64,000 nucleotides of DNA from Pyrinomonadaceae bacterium (GCA_036277115.1 DASUNM010000023.1:558001-622000), one strand, 5' to 3'; positions 1 through 9,054 are shown, counted from the first letter of the stretch. Notes: generated from the sequence alone by a model not told the origin. Numbers and translations are program-made.

Positions 1-75
1 TTGCTAAAAGGACTTCCATGTATGCGTAAATCCTAGCACAGCGAGAGACGGCTCAGAAGGCGGCCTCAAAAGTGG

Positions 76-906
76 TTACTGCTTCACTTTATCCACCAGG
101 GTCTTTACGCTACTCAACCAGGTCGAAATATCAAAGTTCTGCGGGTCGTCGTGCGCCTCAGCGATGGATGCGTCAACTGACGCGTGAAACGCGGGAAGCA
201 GCCAACGATTGCTTCTGAAGCTTGCCGCGATATAGAGCAAGGCCAACCGGTCCAGTTGCTTCTGCGTAAATCCCGGTGTTGGGCCGAGATCAAAAAAAGT
301 GTTCGGATTGGATTTGCGGCGAGGTTGAATAAGTTCAACATGCACGAACAAGCCGCCCCTTCGTTGCCGCGCCTGTTGACGTTGTTGCAAATTGGCAATG
401 TCCCGGCCGCCTTCATATTTCGTACCGCGAGCCACCGCGCTAAAATTTGTTTTGGTCGCTGATTCGCCCAGGCGATTAACAAACATGTGAACCGGCGTGT
501 TTGTGCCAAGCCAAGTAGCTAGTCTGTTGCCACTCCAAGTGGCGTCATTTATGTTCGCCGGAAAGTCCGCTGCTGCAATTTCAGGCGAACTGGTATCGTG
601 AATCACAAAGTAACGCACTTTAGTGGCATTCTGGACCAGCGTTCCGCCAATAGCGGATTCAGTAATTCCACTCTCCGTCAGGTGTTGACGCAGTTTGACT
701 AAGTCGATATTCATCGGCTTACCAACTAACTCTTCTAGAACACCTGGTAAGGTTTCGGGTGCTTGTCCGACGTTGCCGCCCCTCGCTACCGGACGAATTA
801 AGCAGCGCGCTAACCGATTCTCATCACCTGTATCAAACGGGCATTGCTGCGCAGCCACGGTTCCCGAAAGAAGGACCAATAGCAAACATGCGAGTGTGAT
901 TCTCAT
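76..906 (-). CDS. Secreted protein resembling amidase_2/PGRP-type peptidoglycan amidases
   Basis: A 276-residue exported protein. The chosen start at 906 has an AAGGAGAA ribosome site just upstream and opens directly into a signal peptide (MRITLACLLLVLLSGTVAAQ); an in-frame start at 984 would put 26 hydrophilic residues before it. After the signal come 'VRYFVIHDTSSP', 'GLFVHVEL' and, near the end, 'AFHASVDASI' and 'HDDPQNFD'. These resemble the zinc-ligand His and Asp/His positions of N-acetylmuramoyl-L-alanine amidases of the amidase_2 fold, with the first His after a beta strand. Spacing is not canonical, so the enzyme activity is an inference. It stands alone; the next minus-strand gene is 290 bp upstream beyond a palindromic repeat. 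Confidence 0.55.
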   Translation of the reverse strand: MRITLACLLLVLLSGTVAAQQCPFDTGDENRLARCLIRPVARGGNVGQAPETLPGVLEELVGKPMNIDLVKLRQHLTESGITESAIGGTLVQNATKVRYFVIHDTSSPEIAAADFPANINDATWSGNRLATWLGTNTPVHMFVNRLGESATKTNFSAVARGTKYEGGRDIANLQQRQQARQRRGGLFVHVELIQPRRKSNPNTFFDLGPTPGFTQKQLDRLALLYIAASFRSNRWLLPAFHASVDASIAEAHDDPQNFDISTWLSSVKTLVDKVKQ

Positions 907-1104
907 AACTAATTCTCCTTTGTTAGGCCAAAGGCCGTGAGTAAACAAGACGAGATTGGGACGCCCGTGGTTTATGTCTTTCATCCCAAAAATCTTTCAT
1001 CCAAAAATCAAGAGTTTATGGGTTTCATTCGCAGTGCAGGAAAATTGATGTGAGTGCCGGCAATAAGCAGCGCTAGCAAATGAGGAATGTTGTGACGATT
1101 GAGA

Positions 1105-1173
1105 GTCAGTACCGCGAGCGGTAGCGACCGGGTCCGGCGCTCTCACCCCGTCGCTACCGCTCCGGGTACTGAC
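1105..1173. repeat. Dispersed palindromic repeat, GTCAGTACC family, copy 1
   Basis: Begins GTCAGTACC and ends with the complement GGTACTGAC, with internal GCGGTAGCGAC...GTCGCTACCGC arms, so the whole element can fold into one long hairpin. A second, expanded copy lies at 1648-1752 and a decayed copy at 34275-34357. It lies in the intergenic space before the amidase-like gene. Confidence 0.8.
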
Positions 1174-1195
1174 CTCGCTGCACTCGTGTCAGAAC

Positions 1196-1606
1196 CTAAT
1201 ATTCTTGAGGTCGCCTATTCATTAAGAAGCTAATGCCAAGTAGTCCGGTAATTAAACCCGTGAGGATGGCTGAACCCCACATGCAATAACCGGCGAAGTT
1301 GCCCCAGGTACTCCAGGTGCCTTGAAAGCCCGAATAAACAAGAATCATGCACGCTAATCCATTACTTAAGATGCCTACAAGCATCGTGTTGACGGGCATC
1401 ACGCCTCGATAAACATCTCGTAAGCCGAGGGCATAACCTAAGAGCAGGGCAAGAAAAGCCGCACCGAGCAGACGGGTAAACAAGAGGGGCTTTGGCTCAG
1501 GCACGCCCAACTTTTCAAACTGCGTTCCAGAGAGGAATAAGAGAGATGCAGACCAACCTATCGTTAAGGCTATCTTTAGGATCAAGGTGGCTTTCAGTAG
1601 ATACAT
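1196..1606 (-). CDS. Small four-helix membrane protein, unknown function
   Basis: A 136-residue protein with about four hydrophobic segments (roughly residues 5-25, 43-63, 73-93 and 108-130) and short polar loops. It is an integral inner-membrane protein of no family I recognise. The start at 1606 is preferred because GGAAGAG lies about 8 nt upstream; an in-frame start at 1624 would add six residues. It lies between two copies of the GTCAGTACC palindrome and downstream of the helicase genes, on the same strand. Confidence 0.6.
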   Translation of the reverse strand: MYLLKATLILKIALTIGWSASLLFLSGTQFEKLGVPEPKPLLFTRLLGAAFLALLLGYALGLRDVYRGVMPVNTMLVGILSNGLACMILVYSGFQGTWSTWGNFAGYCMWGSAILTGLITGLLGISFLMNRRPQEY

Positions 1607-1647
1607 CACATTCTCTTCCGGCACGGTAACGGTGCGGGGACGATTGA

Positions 1648-1752
1648 GTCAGTACCGAGAGCGGACCGGGGTCCCCGCGCGGGCAGCCCGCGTGGGGTGG
1701 TGGTTGCGACCGGGTCCGCGGTCTTACCCCGTCGCTACCGCTCCGGGTACTG
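1648..1752. repeat. Dispersed palindromic repeat, GTCAGTACC family, copy 2
   Basis: Same termini as the copy at 1105-1173 (GTCAGTACC ... GGTACTG) and the same inner GTCGCTACCGCTCCGGGTACTG arm, but the middle is expanded by a GC-rich insertion (CCGCGCGGGCAGCCCGCG). It sits just 3' of the helicase gene, where a hairpin could act as a transcription terminator. Confidence 0.8.
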
Positions 1753-1777
1753 TCCTCGCTGCAAAGGCGACTCGCCC

Positions 1778-3643
1778 CTATCGAATCGGTTCGCGCAGAA
1801 CAATCTCCGCAGCCTGCGACGCAAGCGCTGCCGCCTGCGGATGCGTGTCCCGCAAACCTGCAATTTGCAGGAGGGCCTCGCCGGTACGCGACAAAAGCCG
1901 GACCAGGTCGCCTTCTTCGGCACGTGTTTCGTGCACCAGCTCTTGCCAATCGATTCCGCCGACCCAGTGCGCGGCGGCGGCCGCAGCCGAAAAGTTAATT
2001 TCCGGCGCCGCTTCGATAGATTGCTTCCATTCTTCGTTCGAAACCTCAAACGAGATTTCTTCGAACTGCACGAGCAGACTCACAATCGCGTCGTCGAGTT
2101 CCAGCTCTCCGTAGTCTCGATCCTCATCAGCCGCGAGTGCCGCTATCAGCGCTGCGGCGCGCCTGGCATCAAGCGAAGCAAACAAGTTGCGCTCCAAAGC
2201 TTCGCCGATCAGCAAAGGCCGATCGACGCGCAAGTCCGCGAGCCACTTGCCGCGTTCGGTAACCTGTTCCTTCGCAAAGTCGAGATAGCCGAAATGTTCA
2301 AGCACGGTTGCGCAACGCTCAAACGGCTCCCAAATTTCACTTCGCAGGCCCTCGATCTGCCGGCTCGCGTTCTCGATGGCCCCCGCTTCTGTCTGAAGCG
2401 CCCAGAGTACTTCGACGATCGCCTCGCGGCCGTTATCGCCGCCCTCACCCGGCGCTAATGAATCGATGGCGTCGTTGAGTATCTTGAGTGCGTCATTTTC
2501 TCCGGCTTGCTCGTCGCGCAAGCGAGGTTCGGGTAATGCGAGTTCCGGGCCTCGATCGTGAATTTGATCGAATGCTTCTTCGGCCTTTTCCGGTCGCGTT
2601 GAATAAATAGGCGCGAACACACGGCCGACGCGCTGCAACGGAAACGATGCGAACCGGCCGTCTTCACGCATCGCGGTGACACCGTCGGACGTGCGCGTGA
2701 TCACCAGCGCCAGCCGCCGGCCGCTGCGCCCGACAGCGACGACGCGTCCCGGCTGCGCCACCTTGTTTAGCCATCGCTGCCGCATCTCGCGGCGCGTCTG
2801 CGGCGTGCCTTCCAGCAAACGCGCGCGCGCGCTCGCCAGCCGCTCAAGCGCCAGCACAGTTTCCACCGGCAAATTGATGCCGGCCTGCGCGAGCCGATCA
2901 CGAATTCTTTTCTTGTTTTCTTCGCGCTGTTTTTCGAGCGCATGAATACGCGGTAGCAGATTGCGGTAAGCGAAGCTTCTTTCGGCGATGTCGCGCACTT
3001 GCGCAAAGCTGCCGAACGCGTCGAGCAAATTAAGCAAAGACGTGTACGTCGCGCGGAACTGACTTTCCAAATCGTCGGGCGGTGCGGCGAGAAGTTGAGC
3101 GATGCGTTGCGGATTCTGATGTAGTCCCGGTGCGGCGATCACAAAACCGACGTTGTCTTTTCCACGACGACCGGCGCGGCCGGTCATCTGCTGCAACTCG
3201 GAAGCGGTCAAAGACTCCCAGCCGCGATTGCCGCGGCGATCGGCCACGGTAATCACCACCGTCCGGGCCGGAAAATCGACACCGGCGGCCACTGTCGCCG
3301 TCGCAAAGATCGCGTCCAGCAAACCCGCGCTCATCATCTTTTCAATGACCAGCTTCCACGCCGGCATGTGACCGGCGTGATGCGAGGCGATGCCTGACCG
3401 AACGATCGTGTCCCAGTGACGATGATCGCGAATTTCGGGATACTGCTCGACAAAGCTGCGCATGAAATCCAGGCGCGCCTCTCGACCTTTATTCATCGAA
3501 CCCCGTCGGGACAAGGCTGCTTCGGTCGCAGCCTCATCGCACCGCCGGCGCGTCGGCAGAAAAACTATGGCCGGCAGCAGATTGTACGAGCCCAGGGCCG
3601 TCAACAATGTCGCCGGCGGCATTTCCGGCATGCGGAGTTTCAT
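1778..3643 (-). CDS. Ski2/HelY-type superfamily 2 helicase, C-terminal part (RecA2 plus DSHCT domain)
   Basis: A 621-residue frame carrying the second half of a Ski2-like RNA/DNA helicase. Near the N-terminus are 'AIVFLPTRRRCDE' (motif IV region), 'GIASHHAGHMP' and 'FATATVAAGVDFPA' (motif V), and then 'QMTGRAGRRG' (motif VI, arginine finger). The C-terminal 200 residues match the DSHCT layout of HelY/Mtr4 proteins: 'VLEHFGYLD', 'VTERGKWLADL', 'WVGGIDWQELV', 'EEGDLVRLLSRTGE'. Walker A and DEAH are missing here because they are in the upstream frame (3640-4521). The two frames overlap by ATGA. No good ribosome site precedes the internal ATG. This is either one gene broken by a frameshift or a translationally coupled two-piece helicase. 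Confidence 0.8.
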   Translation of the reverse strand: MKLRMPEMPPATLLTALGSYNLLPAIVFLPTRRRCDEAATEAALSRRGSMNKGREARLDFMRSFVEQYPEIRDHRHWDTIVRSGIASHHAGHMPAWKLVIEKMMSAGLLDAIFATATVAAGVDFPARTVVITVADRRGNRGWESLTASELQQMTGRAGRRGKDNVGFVIAAPGLHQNPQRIAQLLAAPPDDLESQFRATYTSLLNLLDAFGSFAQVRDIAERSFAYRNLLPRIHALEKQREENKKRIRDRLAQAGINLPVETVLALERLASARARLLEGTPQTRREMRQRWLNKVAQPGRVVAVGRSGRRLALVITRTSDGVTAMREDGRFASFPLQRVGRVFAPIYSTRPEKAEEAFDQIHDRGPELALPEPRLRDEQAGENDALKILNDAIDSLAPGEGGDNGREAIVEVLWALQTEAGAIENASRQIEGLRSEIWEPFERCATVLEHFGYLDFAKEQVTERGKWLADLRVDRPLLIGEALERNLFASLDARRAAALIAALAADEDRDYGELELDDAIVSLLVQFEEISFEVSNEEWKQSIEAAPEINFSAAAAAAHWVGGIDWQELVHETRAEEGDLVRLLSRTGEALLQIAGLRDTHPQAAALASQAAEIVLREPIR

Positions 3644-4521
3644 CGTCGTCGATAAGAATCCCGGCGCGGGCGCCTCATCTCGTCTCGCTGCTCGATTAGA
3701 GCCGCGATCTCGCCATTCAATTTTCCGCCTCTATCCAACAGCGGGACTAATCTCTTGTCCGGCATTAGAAACGCGGAACGCAGGGGCACCGGCCGCGCGC
3801 CCGGTCGTGTGACAACGCCACAGCGCACGCCGCGCAGTTCTTCGATCCACTTTGCCAATTCGGGAGCGTTACCGATTGTCGCGGACAGCAGCAGCATGCG
3901 AATACGCGACGGCGTCAGGATAATCGCTTCTTCCCAAACGTGCCCGCGATCTTCATCACCGAGGTAATGCGCTTCATCAAAGATTACGAGATCAACGCGC
4001 ACGTCTTCGCCGCCCCGCAGCGCGTCGAATAGTTGATTGCGAAAAATTTCCGTCGTACCGACGATTAGCGGCGCGTCCGAGTTTTCCTTGCGATCGCCAG
4101 TGAGAATTCCGACGCGCTCTGCGCCGAACTCTTCGCCGAACTCCTGGTATTTCGAATTCGTGAGCGCCTTGAGTGGCGTGGTGTACCAGGCGCGCTTGCC
4201 CGCCTCGAGCAGCCGCCGAATCTCTTCACGCGCGATCCAGGTTTTGCCGCTGCCGGTCGGCGCCGTTACCAGCACATCTTCAAACTCAAGCGCTGCCAGT
4301 GCCTCGAGCTGAAAAGGGTCAGGCTTGAAGAGTGCGGGTTTAGGAGTGCCTATGCCGCCGAGCAAGTCCCGCAAGTCACGCTCGTAGTTACCACCTTTGA
4401 TTGTGCCGGGAAGCTCACTCTTGTCGCGCGCGCGCGCTTTCTCGGGTTCTGCGCGGCTGTCGTGACGCCGGCGTTTGCGAAATGACTTTCCCTCGCGATG
4501 ATCTCGACCTGAGCGACGCAT
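3640..4521 (-). CDS. Ski2/HelY-type superfamily 2 helicase, N-terminal part (RecA1 domain)
   Basis: A 293-residue frame with a basic, disordered N-terminus and then a complete first RecA domain: 'PFQLEALAAL' (Q-motif region), 'TAPTGSGKTW' (Walker A), 'TTPLKALTNSKYQEF' (motif Ia), 'VGTTEIFRNQL', 'VIFDEAHYLGD' (motif II, DEAH) and 'LLLSATIGN' (motif III). It ends in an Arg-rich tail (RRPRRDSYRRR) that looks like out-of-frame translation. In the neighbouring frame the same DNA reads PGFLSTT and runs straight into the downstream RecA2 half. A one-base shift near 3655-3670 would join the two into one protein of about 910 residues, a normal size for this family. Confidence 0.8.
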   Translation of the reverse strand: MRRSGRDHREGKSFRKRRRHDSRAEPEKARARDKSELPGTIKGGNYERDLRDLLGGIGTPKPALFKPDPFQLEALAALEFEDVLVTAPTGSGKTWIAREEIRRLLEAGKRAWYTTPLKALTNSKYQEFGEEFGAERVGILTGDRKENSDAPLIVGTTEIFRNQLFDALRGGEDVRVDLVIFDEAHYLGDEDRGHVWEEAIILTPSRIRMLLLSATIGNAPELAKWIEELRGVRCGVVTRPGARPVPLRSAFLMPDKRLVPLLDRGGKLNGEIAALIEQRDEMRRPRRDSYRRR

Positions 4522-4701
4522 AAACTGATTGTAGTCCAGCCCGCGTCACGGAACTATTTCGCATGCCTGAACGTCTCTTCTTGAACCATGAGCGTTTTCG
4601 TTGCGCGGTTGCGGCCTAATTGTCTGGCGTCTACTATTTCATTTGAGTGTTCACAACGCCGTCGGGGCAGGTAGCGTCTAAGCACACTCATTCAAGGAAC
4701 A

Positions 4702-5751
4702 ATGTTGGAATTCAGCAGTACAGCAGGACTTTTTGAGGGCTTTGAAGTTAACCGCGAGCCGTTTTGGCCGCGTGTCAGGTGGCTTCTGGTCGGCTCGATC
4801 GTGTGGCACCTCGTGGCGATGTTCGTCATTGTCATGGTCCCGCAGGTCCGGAACACGCTGGCCATCGCGACCATTTTCTCCGACAGCAGCTTCGTCGATC
4901 GGCCGTACGACAAAACAGAGATTGAAAACCTCGGCGAGATTACCGAAATCACCACCGAACAATTTCGTTATCCCGACGGCTACTTTCAGGTGGCCAACGG
5001 CGAGATGCCGTTTCCGATGCCGACGCCCACACCGAATTTGATTGTGAGTGCTCCGTTCACGCCCGTGCCGGTACCGCTTGATCCGGTTGCCGCGCCTTCG
5101 CCCTCACCGACGGCTTCGCCCCTCGTCGCCGGCAATGCGACGCCGACCCCCACTCCGAATGCGGAACAGGACGCCGCGCGAAAGAAGGCTGAAGATGAAC
5201 TAGACAAGGTCGCTGCTGAGAACGGCGTCAAACGCCCGAACGAAATCAATACCCGTCCGTTCAAGGATCTACTTATTGCCGCCAAGAAGAGGCGCGATGA
5301 AAAACAGTTGAATCTTGACGGCGTGATCGAACTGACGGTCGAAGCCGATCGCTCTCCGGACGGCAAACTAATGAACGCGAAGGTCACCGACAAACGCGGA
5401 GACAAAGTGCTTGAACTCACGGCGCTGGAATTCATCGCAGCCCTCAGCGACAGCGGCGTGCTGATCTTCCTGGAAGACGCGAAGCACCTGCGAGTCTCCG
5501 TAAAGTTGGATCAAACCACCGTTGAGATTGTGGCCGCCACTGAAGTTGATTCCGAAGAGCGGGCCCGGCAACTGGAAAGGACCTACGGTTTGATGATCGT
5601 TCTGGGGCGACTGGCCAAACAGGGCAAAGACGAAGAGGTTTACTACAACCACACGCAGGTCAGCTCGAAAGAAAAAGAGGTAAGCGTGAAGTTCGCGATG
5701 CCGCGGGCTGAGATGGGTGCGCTGCTTTCGAAGTACGCAGCTGAGAAGTAG
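4702..5751 (+). CDS. Single-pass membrane protein with Pro-rich linker, unknown function
   Basis: A 349-residue protein. A short cytoplasmic N-terminus is followed by one transmembrane helix (about residues 26-46) and, around residues 100-155, a Pro/Thr/Ser-rich stretch ('PTPTPN', 'PSPSPTASP', 'TPTPTPN'). A charged helical segment (about 158-200) and a C-terminal alpha/beta domain (about 200-345) follow. The layout of anchor, Pro-rich spacer and periplasmic C-terminal domain recalls TonB-type proteins, but no TonB C-terminal signature is visible. AAGGA lies close upstream of the ATG. Transcribed divergently from the helicase genes. Confidence 0.75.
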   Translation: MLEFSSTAGLFEGFEVNREPFWPRVRWLLVGSIVWHLVAMFVIVMVPQVRNTLAIATIFSDSSFVDRPYDKTEIENLGEITEITTEQFRYPDGYFQVANGEMPFPMPTPTPNLIVSAPFTPVPVPLDPVAAPSPSPTASPLVAGNATPTPTPNAEQDAARKKAEDELDKVAAENGVKRPNEINTRPFKDLLIAAKKRRDEKQLNLDGVIELTVEADRSPDGKLMNAKVTDKRGDKVLELTALEFIAALSDSGVLIFLEDAKHLRVSVKLDQTTVEIVAATEVDSEERARQLERTYGLMIVLGRLAKQGKDEEVYYNHTQVSSKEKEVSVKFAMPRAEMGALLSKYAAEK

Positions 5752-5800
5752 AGATCGTCACGTCAAATGTACGACAGTTGATGGCCAGAACGATCCGCGA

Positions 5801-6523
5801 TTAAACATATAGATCGTCAGCGTTATGCCACTCATGAGCCACATTTCTCATAATCAAAGCGTGATCAAACGCGATTGAACCTGCCGGAAACTTCTCTGTA
5901 TCCGCAAAATAACTTGAGTAGACCTTCTCGATGTGCAGCGGTTCAACGCGCCAATCCCTCGTTTCCAGCTTTAAGCCATCAAGCCTGCCAGGGTCTTTGG
6001 TAACGGAATAACCCAGCGAGCCGCCTTCAAAGAATTTTGAAGTTTCAGCCAGCGACGCAAAAACAGAAGTCGAGGGCATCGACTCTGCGATGACGCCCTC
6101 GACATCCACGGCAACGTCTCCATCGTCTGATCTCATTGACAGTTCTATTGCGTCTCCGGATTCGGTAATCGTGAACCGGGCGGCGTGATGCTCTCCGGGA
6201 AAAACCCTTCCGCCGAGCAGATGGTTGATCTGCGAGTTTGTGTCTCGGCGCGAAATGTATACGCCTTCGCGGCTTTCGTTATCGTCGTCCCAAAGCACGG
6301 CTACGCGATGCGCCGCGTTCTCGCTGCTCAGCCCAATAATTTCCGGCATTCGCTGCGGGCGAATGTGTTCAAGCCGAATCAGGCAGATGCCCGCAACTGC
6401 AAAACCGTTATGGAGCTTGGGCCGGAAGCGAGGTGGGAGCTGGCGTTGCATGACCGCCGGCTCAACGCGAAAGTTAGCGAGAATTCGTCGCCTGATCACC
6501 CCTTGAATCGTCGGCAGCTTCAT
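5801..6523 (-). CDS. DUF2071 (YqjF-like) protein
   Basis: A 240-residue soluble protein. The opening 'RRRILANFRVEPAVMQRQLPPRF', central 'GVYISRRDTNSQINHLLGGRVFPG' region and C-terminal 'DHALIMRNVAHEW' are typical of the DUF2071/YqjF family, which has an acetoacetate-decarboxylase-like fold and no settled biochemical role. Length fits the family. It ends about 50 bp from the convergent gene to the left and begins 17 bp 3' of the YCII gene on the same strand, so the two may be co-transcribed. Confidence 0.8.
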   Translation of the reverse strand: MKLPTIQGVIRRRILANFRVEPAVMQRQLPPRFRPKLHNGFAVAGICLIRLEHIRPQRMPEIIGLSSENAAHRVAVLWDDDNESREGVYISRRDTNSQINHLLGGRVFPGEHHAARFTITESGDAIELSMRSDDGDVAVDVEGVIAESMPSTSVFASLAETSKFFEGGSLGYSVTKDPGRLDGLKLETRDWRVEPLHIEKVYSSYFADTEKFPAGSIAFDHALIMRNVAHEWHNADDLYV

Positions 6524-6539
6524 TACTAAATCTCGTCGT

Positions 6540-7232
6540 TTATGGAATCAGACCAGCCGGGACTTTCCATTCGTGCAATTCAAGTCGCAGCCGATCGATC
6601 TTGATCATCGGATCGGTGGCCGCGAGATCCTGAGCTTCCTTTAATGAGCCAACACGGAAGACGAAGATGCCGCGCAGTTCCCCGTTTCCACCGAAAGGTC
6701 CGGCCACCACCAACTTCTTGGTTTCGGCCAGTCGATTGATGTTTGCGATGTGGGCTTTTTGTAATTCCTGGACTTCGGGAGTCTGGCCGTCGCCTTCTTT
6801 TCGGTTCGGGCCTCGCTTTAAAAAACCAAAGTACACAGTCTCATGGTTCGCCGGCTTGCTCGCTTTGCCAAAAACATCTTCGGACCACCATGGCAGCATC
6901 TCGTTAATGTGATGACCAGCCTTCGCCGCCGGATCGGCATCGGCCCAACTTTTCGCCTCTTCGACGTTCGCGGCGCGAAAGATGATGATTCCAACCGTGT
7001 CTGTGTTGTCACCGAAGGGTCCCGCGGCCACTGCCTTACCAGATTCAATTAGCGACATCACGTAATTGCGATGTTCTTGCCGGACCTTCTGAAACTCGAC
7101 GCTCCTGTCAGTCCAGTTCGGGCCTCTCTTTACGATGGCGATATGGAACTGAACTAGCTTGTTTTCCTGGGCAAGCGAGAGAGAAACGAGCAACGGAAGG
7201 GAAAGAATGGCGAGCAGGACTCTAGCTTTCAT
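6540..7232 (-). CDS. Exported protein with two tandem YCII domains
   Basis: A 230-residue protein with a signal peptide (cleavage likely after 'SLSLAQ') and two copies of the YCII fold. Each copy has a 'KRGPN' segment, then a helix ending in 'AAGPFG' or 'VAGPFGG', then a 'FRA/FRV' strand and an 'A..DP' segment (about residues 28-115 and 132-225). YCII domains are ferredoxin-like folds with a possible His/Asp catalytic pair; an exported tandem form is common in this kind of genome but its substrate is unknown. No strong ribosome site precedes the ATG. Confidence 0.8.
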   Translation of the reverse strand: MKARVLLAILSLPLLVSLSLAQENKLVQFHIAIVKRGPNWTDRSVEFQKVRQEHRNYVMSLIESGKAVAAGPFGDNTDTVGIIIFRAANVEEAKSWADADPAAKAGHHINEMLPWWSEDVFGKASKPANHETVYFGFLKRGPNRKEGDGQTPEVQELQKAHIANINRLAETKKLVVAGPFGGNGELRGIFVFRVGSLKEAQDLAATDPMIKIDRLRLELHEWKVPAGLIP

Positions 7233-7259
7233 TGATTGTTTGAGTTAACGAAAAAAGAT

Positions 7260-7328
7260 CTTTCTTAGCGTCTTAGCGTGAACCCTTTTGTCTGTTGCTT
7301 TTCACTCAAGACGCAAAGGTACGCAAAG
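7260..7328. repeat. Imperfect inverted repeat of the CTTAGCGTC/GACGCAAAG type
   Basis: Reads TTTCTTAGCGTCTTAGCGTG on the left and CAAGACGCAAAGGTACGCAAAG on the right, so the arms pair imperfectly around a short loop. It lies between the YCII gene and the end of the propeller gene and resembles the tandem-unit inverted repeats at 33411, 35141, 35871 and 48653. Confidence 0.55.
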
Positions 7329-8453
7329 CTACTCCAACCTCGCAGTTTTCACGCAAGTGATTGGCGGCAGGCCTTCACGAATAGCCGTCCACGAATCGCC
7401 ACCGTTATTCGATCCGAAAACTTTCCCGCTGCGGGTTCCGAAATACAGCCCCGTAGGATTGGCCGAATCGGATGACATGTTATCGCGCAGAATAGTTTCC
7501 CAGGCGTCCTCCTGCGGCAAACCCTCTGTCAGCGGCTCCCACGAGTGACCGCCATCCTTGGTGCGATACACGCGCAACTTTGCTTCGGGCGTGCAGCGAA
7601 ACTCGTCCGATTCGATCGGAATGATGTAAACAGTGTCCGCGTCGTTGGGATCCATCTCCATCGCGAACCCAAAATCCGACGGCAGACCTTTGCCGATGTC
7701 CTGCCACGAATCTCCCGAGTCATCACTGCGATAAACGCCCCAGTGATGCTGAAGAAACATGCGATCAGGTTTCGAAGGATGGCTGACAACTTTGTGCACG
7801 CACTGTCCCCACTCCGGATATTGCTGATCGGGAGGCAGGAAGCGCGCACAGATTCCTTTATTCCGCGGCTCCCAATTCTCGCCGCCGTCATCTGTCCGAT
7901 AGACACCTCCCGTCGAGATCGCGACGAACATTCTTTTCGCACTCGACGGATCGGGAAGAATCGTGTGCAGGCAAAGGCCGCCACCGCCCGGTTGCCACTG
8001 TGGTCGATGCGGATGATCAAAGAGGCCGCGATTGAGCGACCACGTCTCGCCGCCATCGGTTGATTTAAAAAGCGCGGCAGGTTCAACGCCGCAATAAAGC
8101 GTGTCGGCTTCGTGCGGATCCGGAACGATCTGCCAAACCTGTTTCAGGGAAACGTCTGAGCCTTCGGGAAATTTGATGTTGTAGGACTCGGGTTCGCTCC
8201 ACGTCTTTCCAAAATCGTTCGACGAACTCAGAAACGATCCCCAATAAGGACTGTTCACCGCGACCCAAAGTTTCTGCCGGCCGTTCCGTCCATCGAAAGT
8301 CAACGCATAGACGCTGCGTCCCGGAAAGTACGGGCCCGCCTCTTCCCAGCGCTCGCGCTTCGCATCGCCGCGAAAAAGAAACGCGCCTTTCATCGTGCCC
8401 ACCAGCAAAAGATTATCGCCGGCCTGAACCTTGATCTGGTTTGGACTTGGCAT
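7329..8453 (-). CDS. BNR/Asp-box beta-propeller protein (exo-sialidase/sortilin-like)
   Basis: A 374-residue protein with six Asp-box motifs (S-x-D-x-G-x-x-W): 'SSNDFGKTW', 'STDGGETW', 'TDDGGENW', 'SDDSGDSW', 'TKDGGHSW' and 'SNNGGDSW'. This predicts a multi-bladed beta-propeller of the kind annotated as exo-alpha-sialidase, glycosyl hydrolase or VPS10/sortilin-like. No sialidase catalytic Arg triad is evident, so a structural or binding role is as likely as hydrolysis. There is no signal peptide at the chosen start, which has GGAGG 8 nt upstream. Alone on its strand between two repeats. Confidence 0.8.
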   Translation of the reverse strand: MPSPNQIKVQAGDNLLLVGTMKGAFLFRGDAKRERWEEAGPYFPGRSVYALTFDGRNGRQKLWVAVNSPYWGSFLSSSNDFGKTWSEPESYNIKFPEGSDVSLKQVWQIVPDPHEADTLYCGVEPAALFKSTDGGETWSLNRGLFDHPHRPQWQPGGGGLCLHTILPDPSSAKRMFVAISTGGVYRTDDGGENWEPRNKGICARFLPPDQQYPEWGQCVHKVVSHPSKPDRMFLQHHWGVYRSDDSGDSWQDIGKGLPSDFGFAMEMDPNDADTVYIIPIESDEFRCTPEAKLRVYRTKDGGHSWEPLTEGLPQEDAWETILRDNMSSDSANPTGLYFGTRSGKVFGSNNGGDSWTAIREGLPPITCVKTARLE

Positions 8454-8547
8454 TGCGTAACCTCCAGAGAAGCTGCAGTGAACGCGCGCGCATTATATAA
8501 AACGACGCAGCGCGCCCCAAGCGGGCGCGGTAATGAAGAGCACGGTC

Positions 8548-8583
8548 GCACTCCGCCGGAGTGCTCGCACGCCAGAGGCGTGC
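8548..8583. repeat. Two adjacent short palindromes (GCACTCCGCCGGAGTGC and GCACGCCAGAGGCGTGC)
   Basis: Two 17-bp hairpin-forming palindromes separated by 2 bp. The second (GCACGCCAGAGGCGTGC) recurs in complementary form between coxC and coxD near 63277. They lie in the 160-bp gap upstream of the propeller gene and downstream of the small membrane protein at 8614-9054. Confidence 0.6.
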
Positions 8584-8613
8584 GTACCGAGTAAATCTGG
8601 AATGTAAGAGTGG

Positions 8614-9054
8614 TTACGGACGATCAGATGAACTGCCGTAGACGATCACGCCGACGCGGCGCGCGACAGGCTTAGCATCCGCGGAGCGCGCCTTGCGGCT
8701 TTTCACTCGAGGCGCAGTCGACTCTAATTGTTCCGCAATCGCGCCCAACGGTGACGCAGGTTCCGTTTTGGGTTCATCGGTCTTAATTACCGTCGCGGCA
8801 GAGTCCACATGAGGCTGACGCTGCAGCCGCAGTGTGAGTGCGAGCGCGGTCGTGCCCAGAAACCCGGCAACGACAAGTATTGCTACGATCATCCGCGGTT
8901 TTTCCAACCACGCAAACCAATCGCGCTCGCGTGGTGCAATCGACTCAACGGGACGAGCTATCAAAACTGCAATGTCGTCAAAGTGCGGTTCCGAGAGTTC
9001 GACCGGCGCCGTTTCGGTGGTGATGTCCTGCTGTTTCATGGGAGCGTCATCCAT
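8614..9054 (-). CDS. Small single-pass membrane protein, unknown function
   Basis: A 146-residue protein. An acidic N-terminal region (about 50 residues) is followed by one transmembrane helix (about residues 53-74, 'MIVAILVVAGFLGTTALALTL') and a basic, Ala/Ser/Lys-rich tail ('PRVKSRKARSADAKPVARR'). The arrangement resembles small anchored accessory proteins, but no family is recognised. No convincing ribosome site lies before the ATG, and a second Met at residue 6 could be the start. Confidence 0.5.
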   Translation of the reverse strand: MDDAPMKQQDITTETAPVELSEPHFDDIAVLIARPVESIAPRERDWFAWLEKPRMIVAILVVAGFLGTTALALTLRLQRQPHVDSAATVIKTDEPKTEPASPLGAIAEQLESTAPRVKSRKARSADAKPVARRVGVIVYGSSSDRP

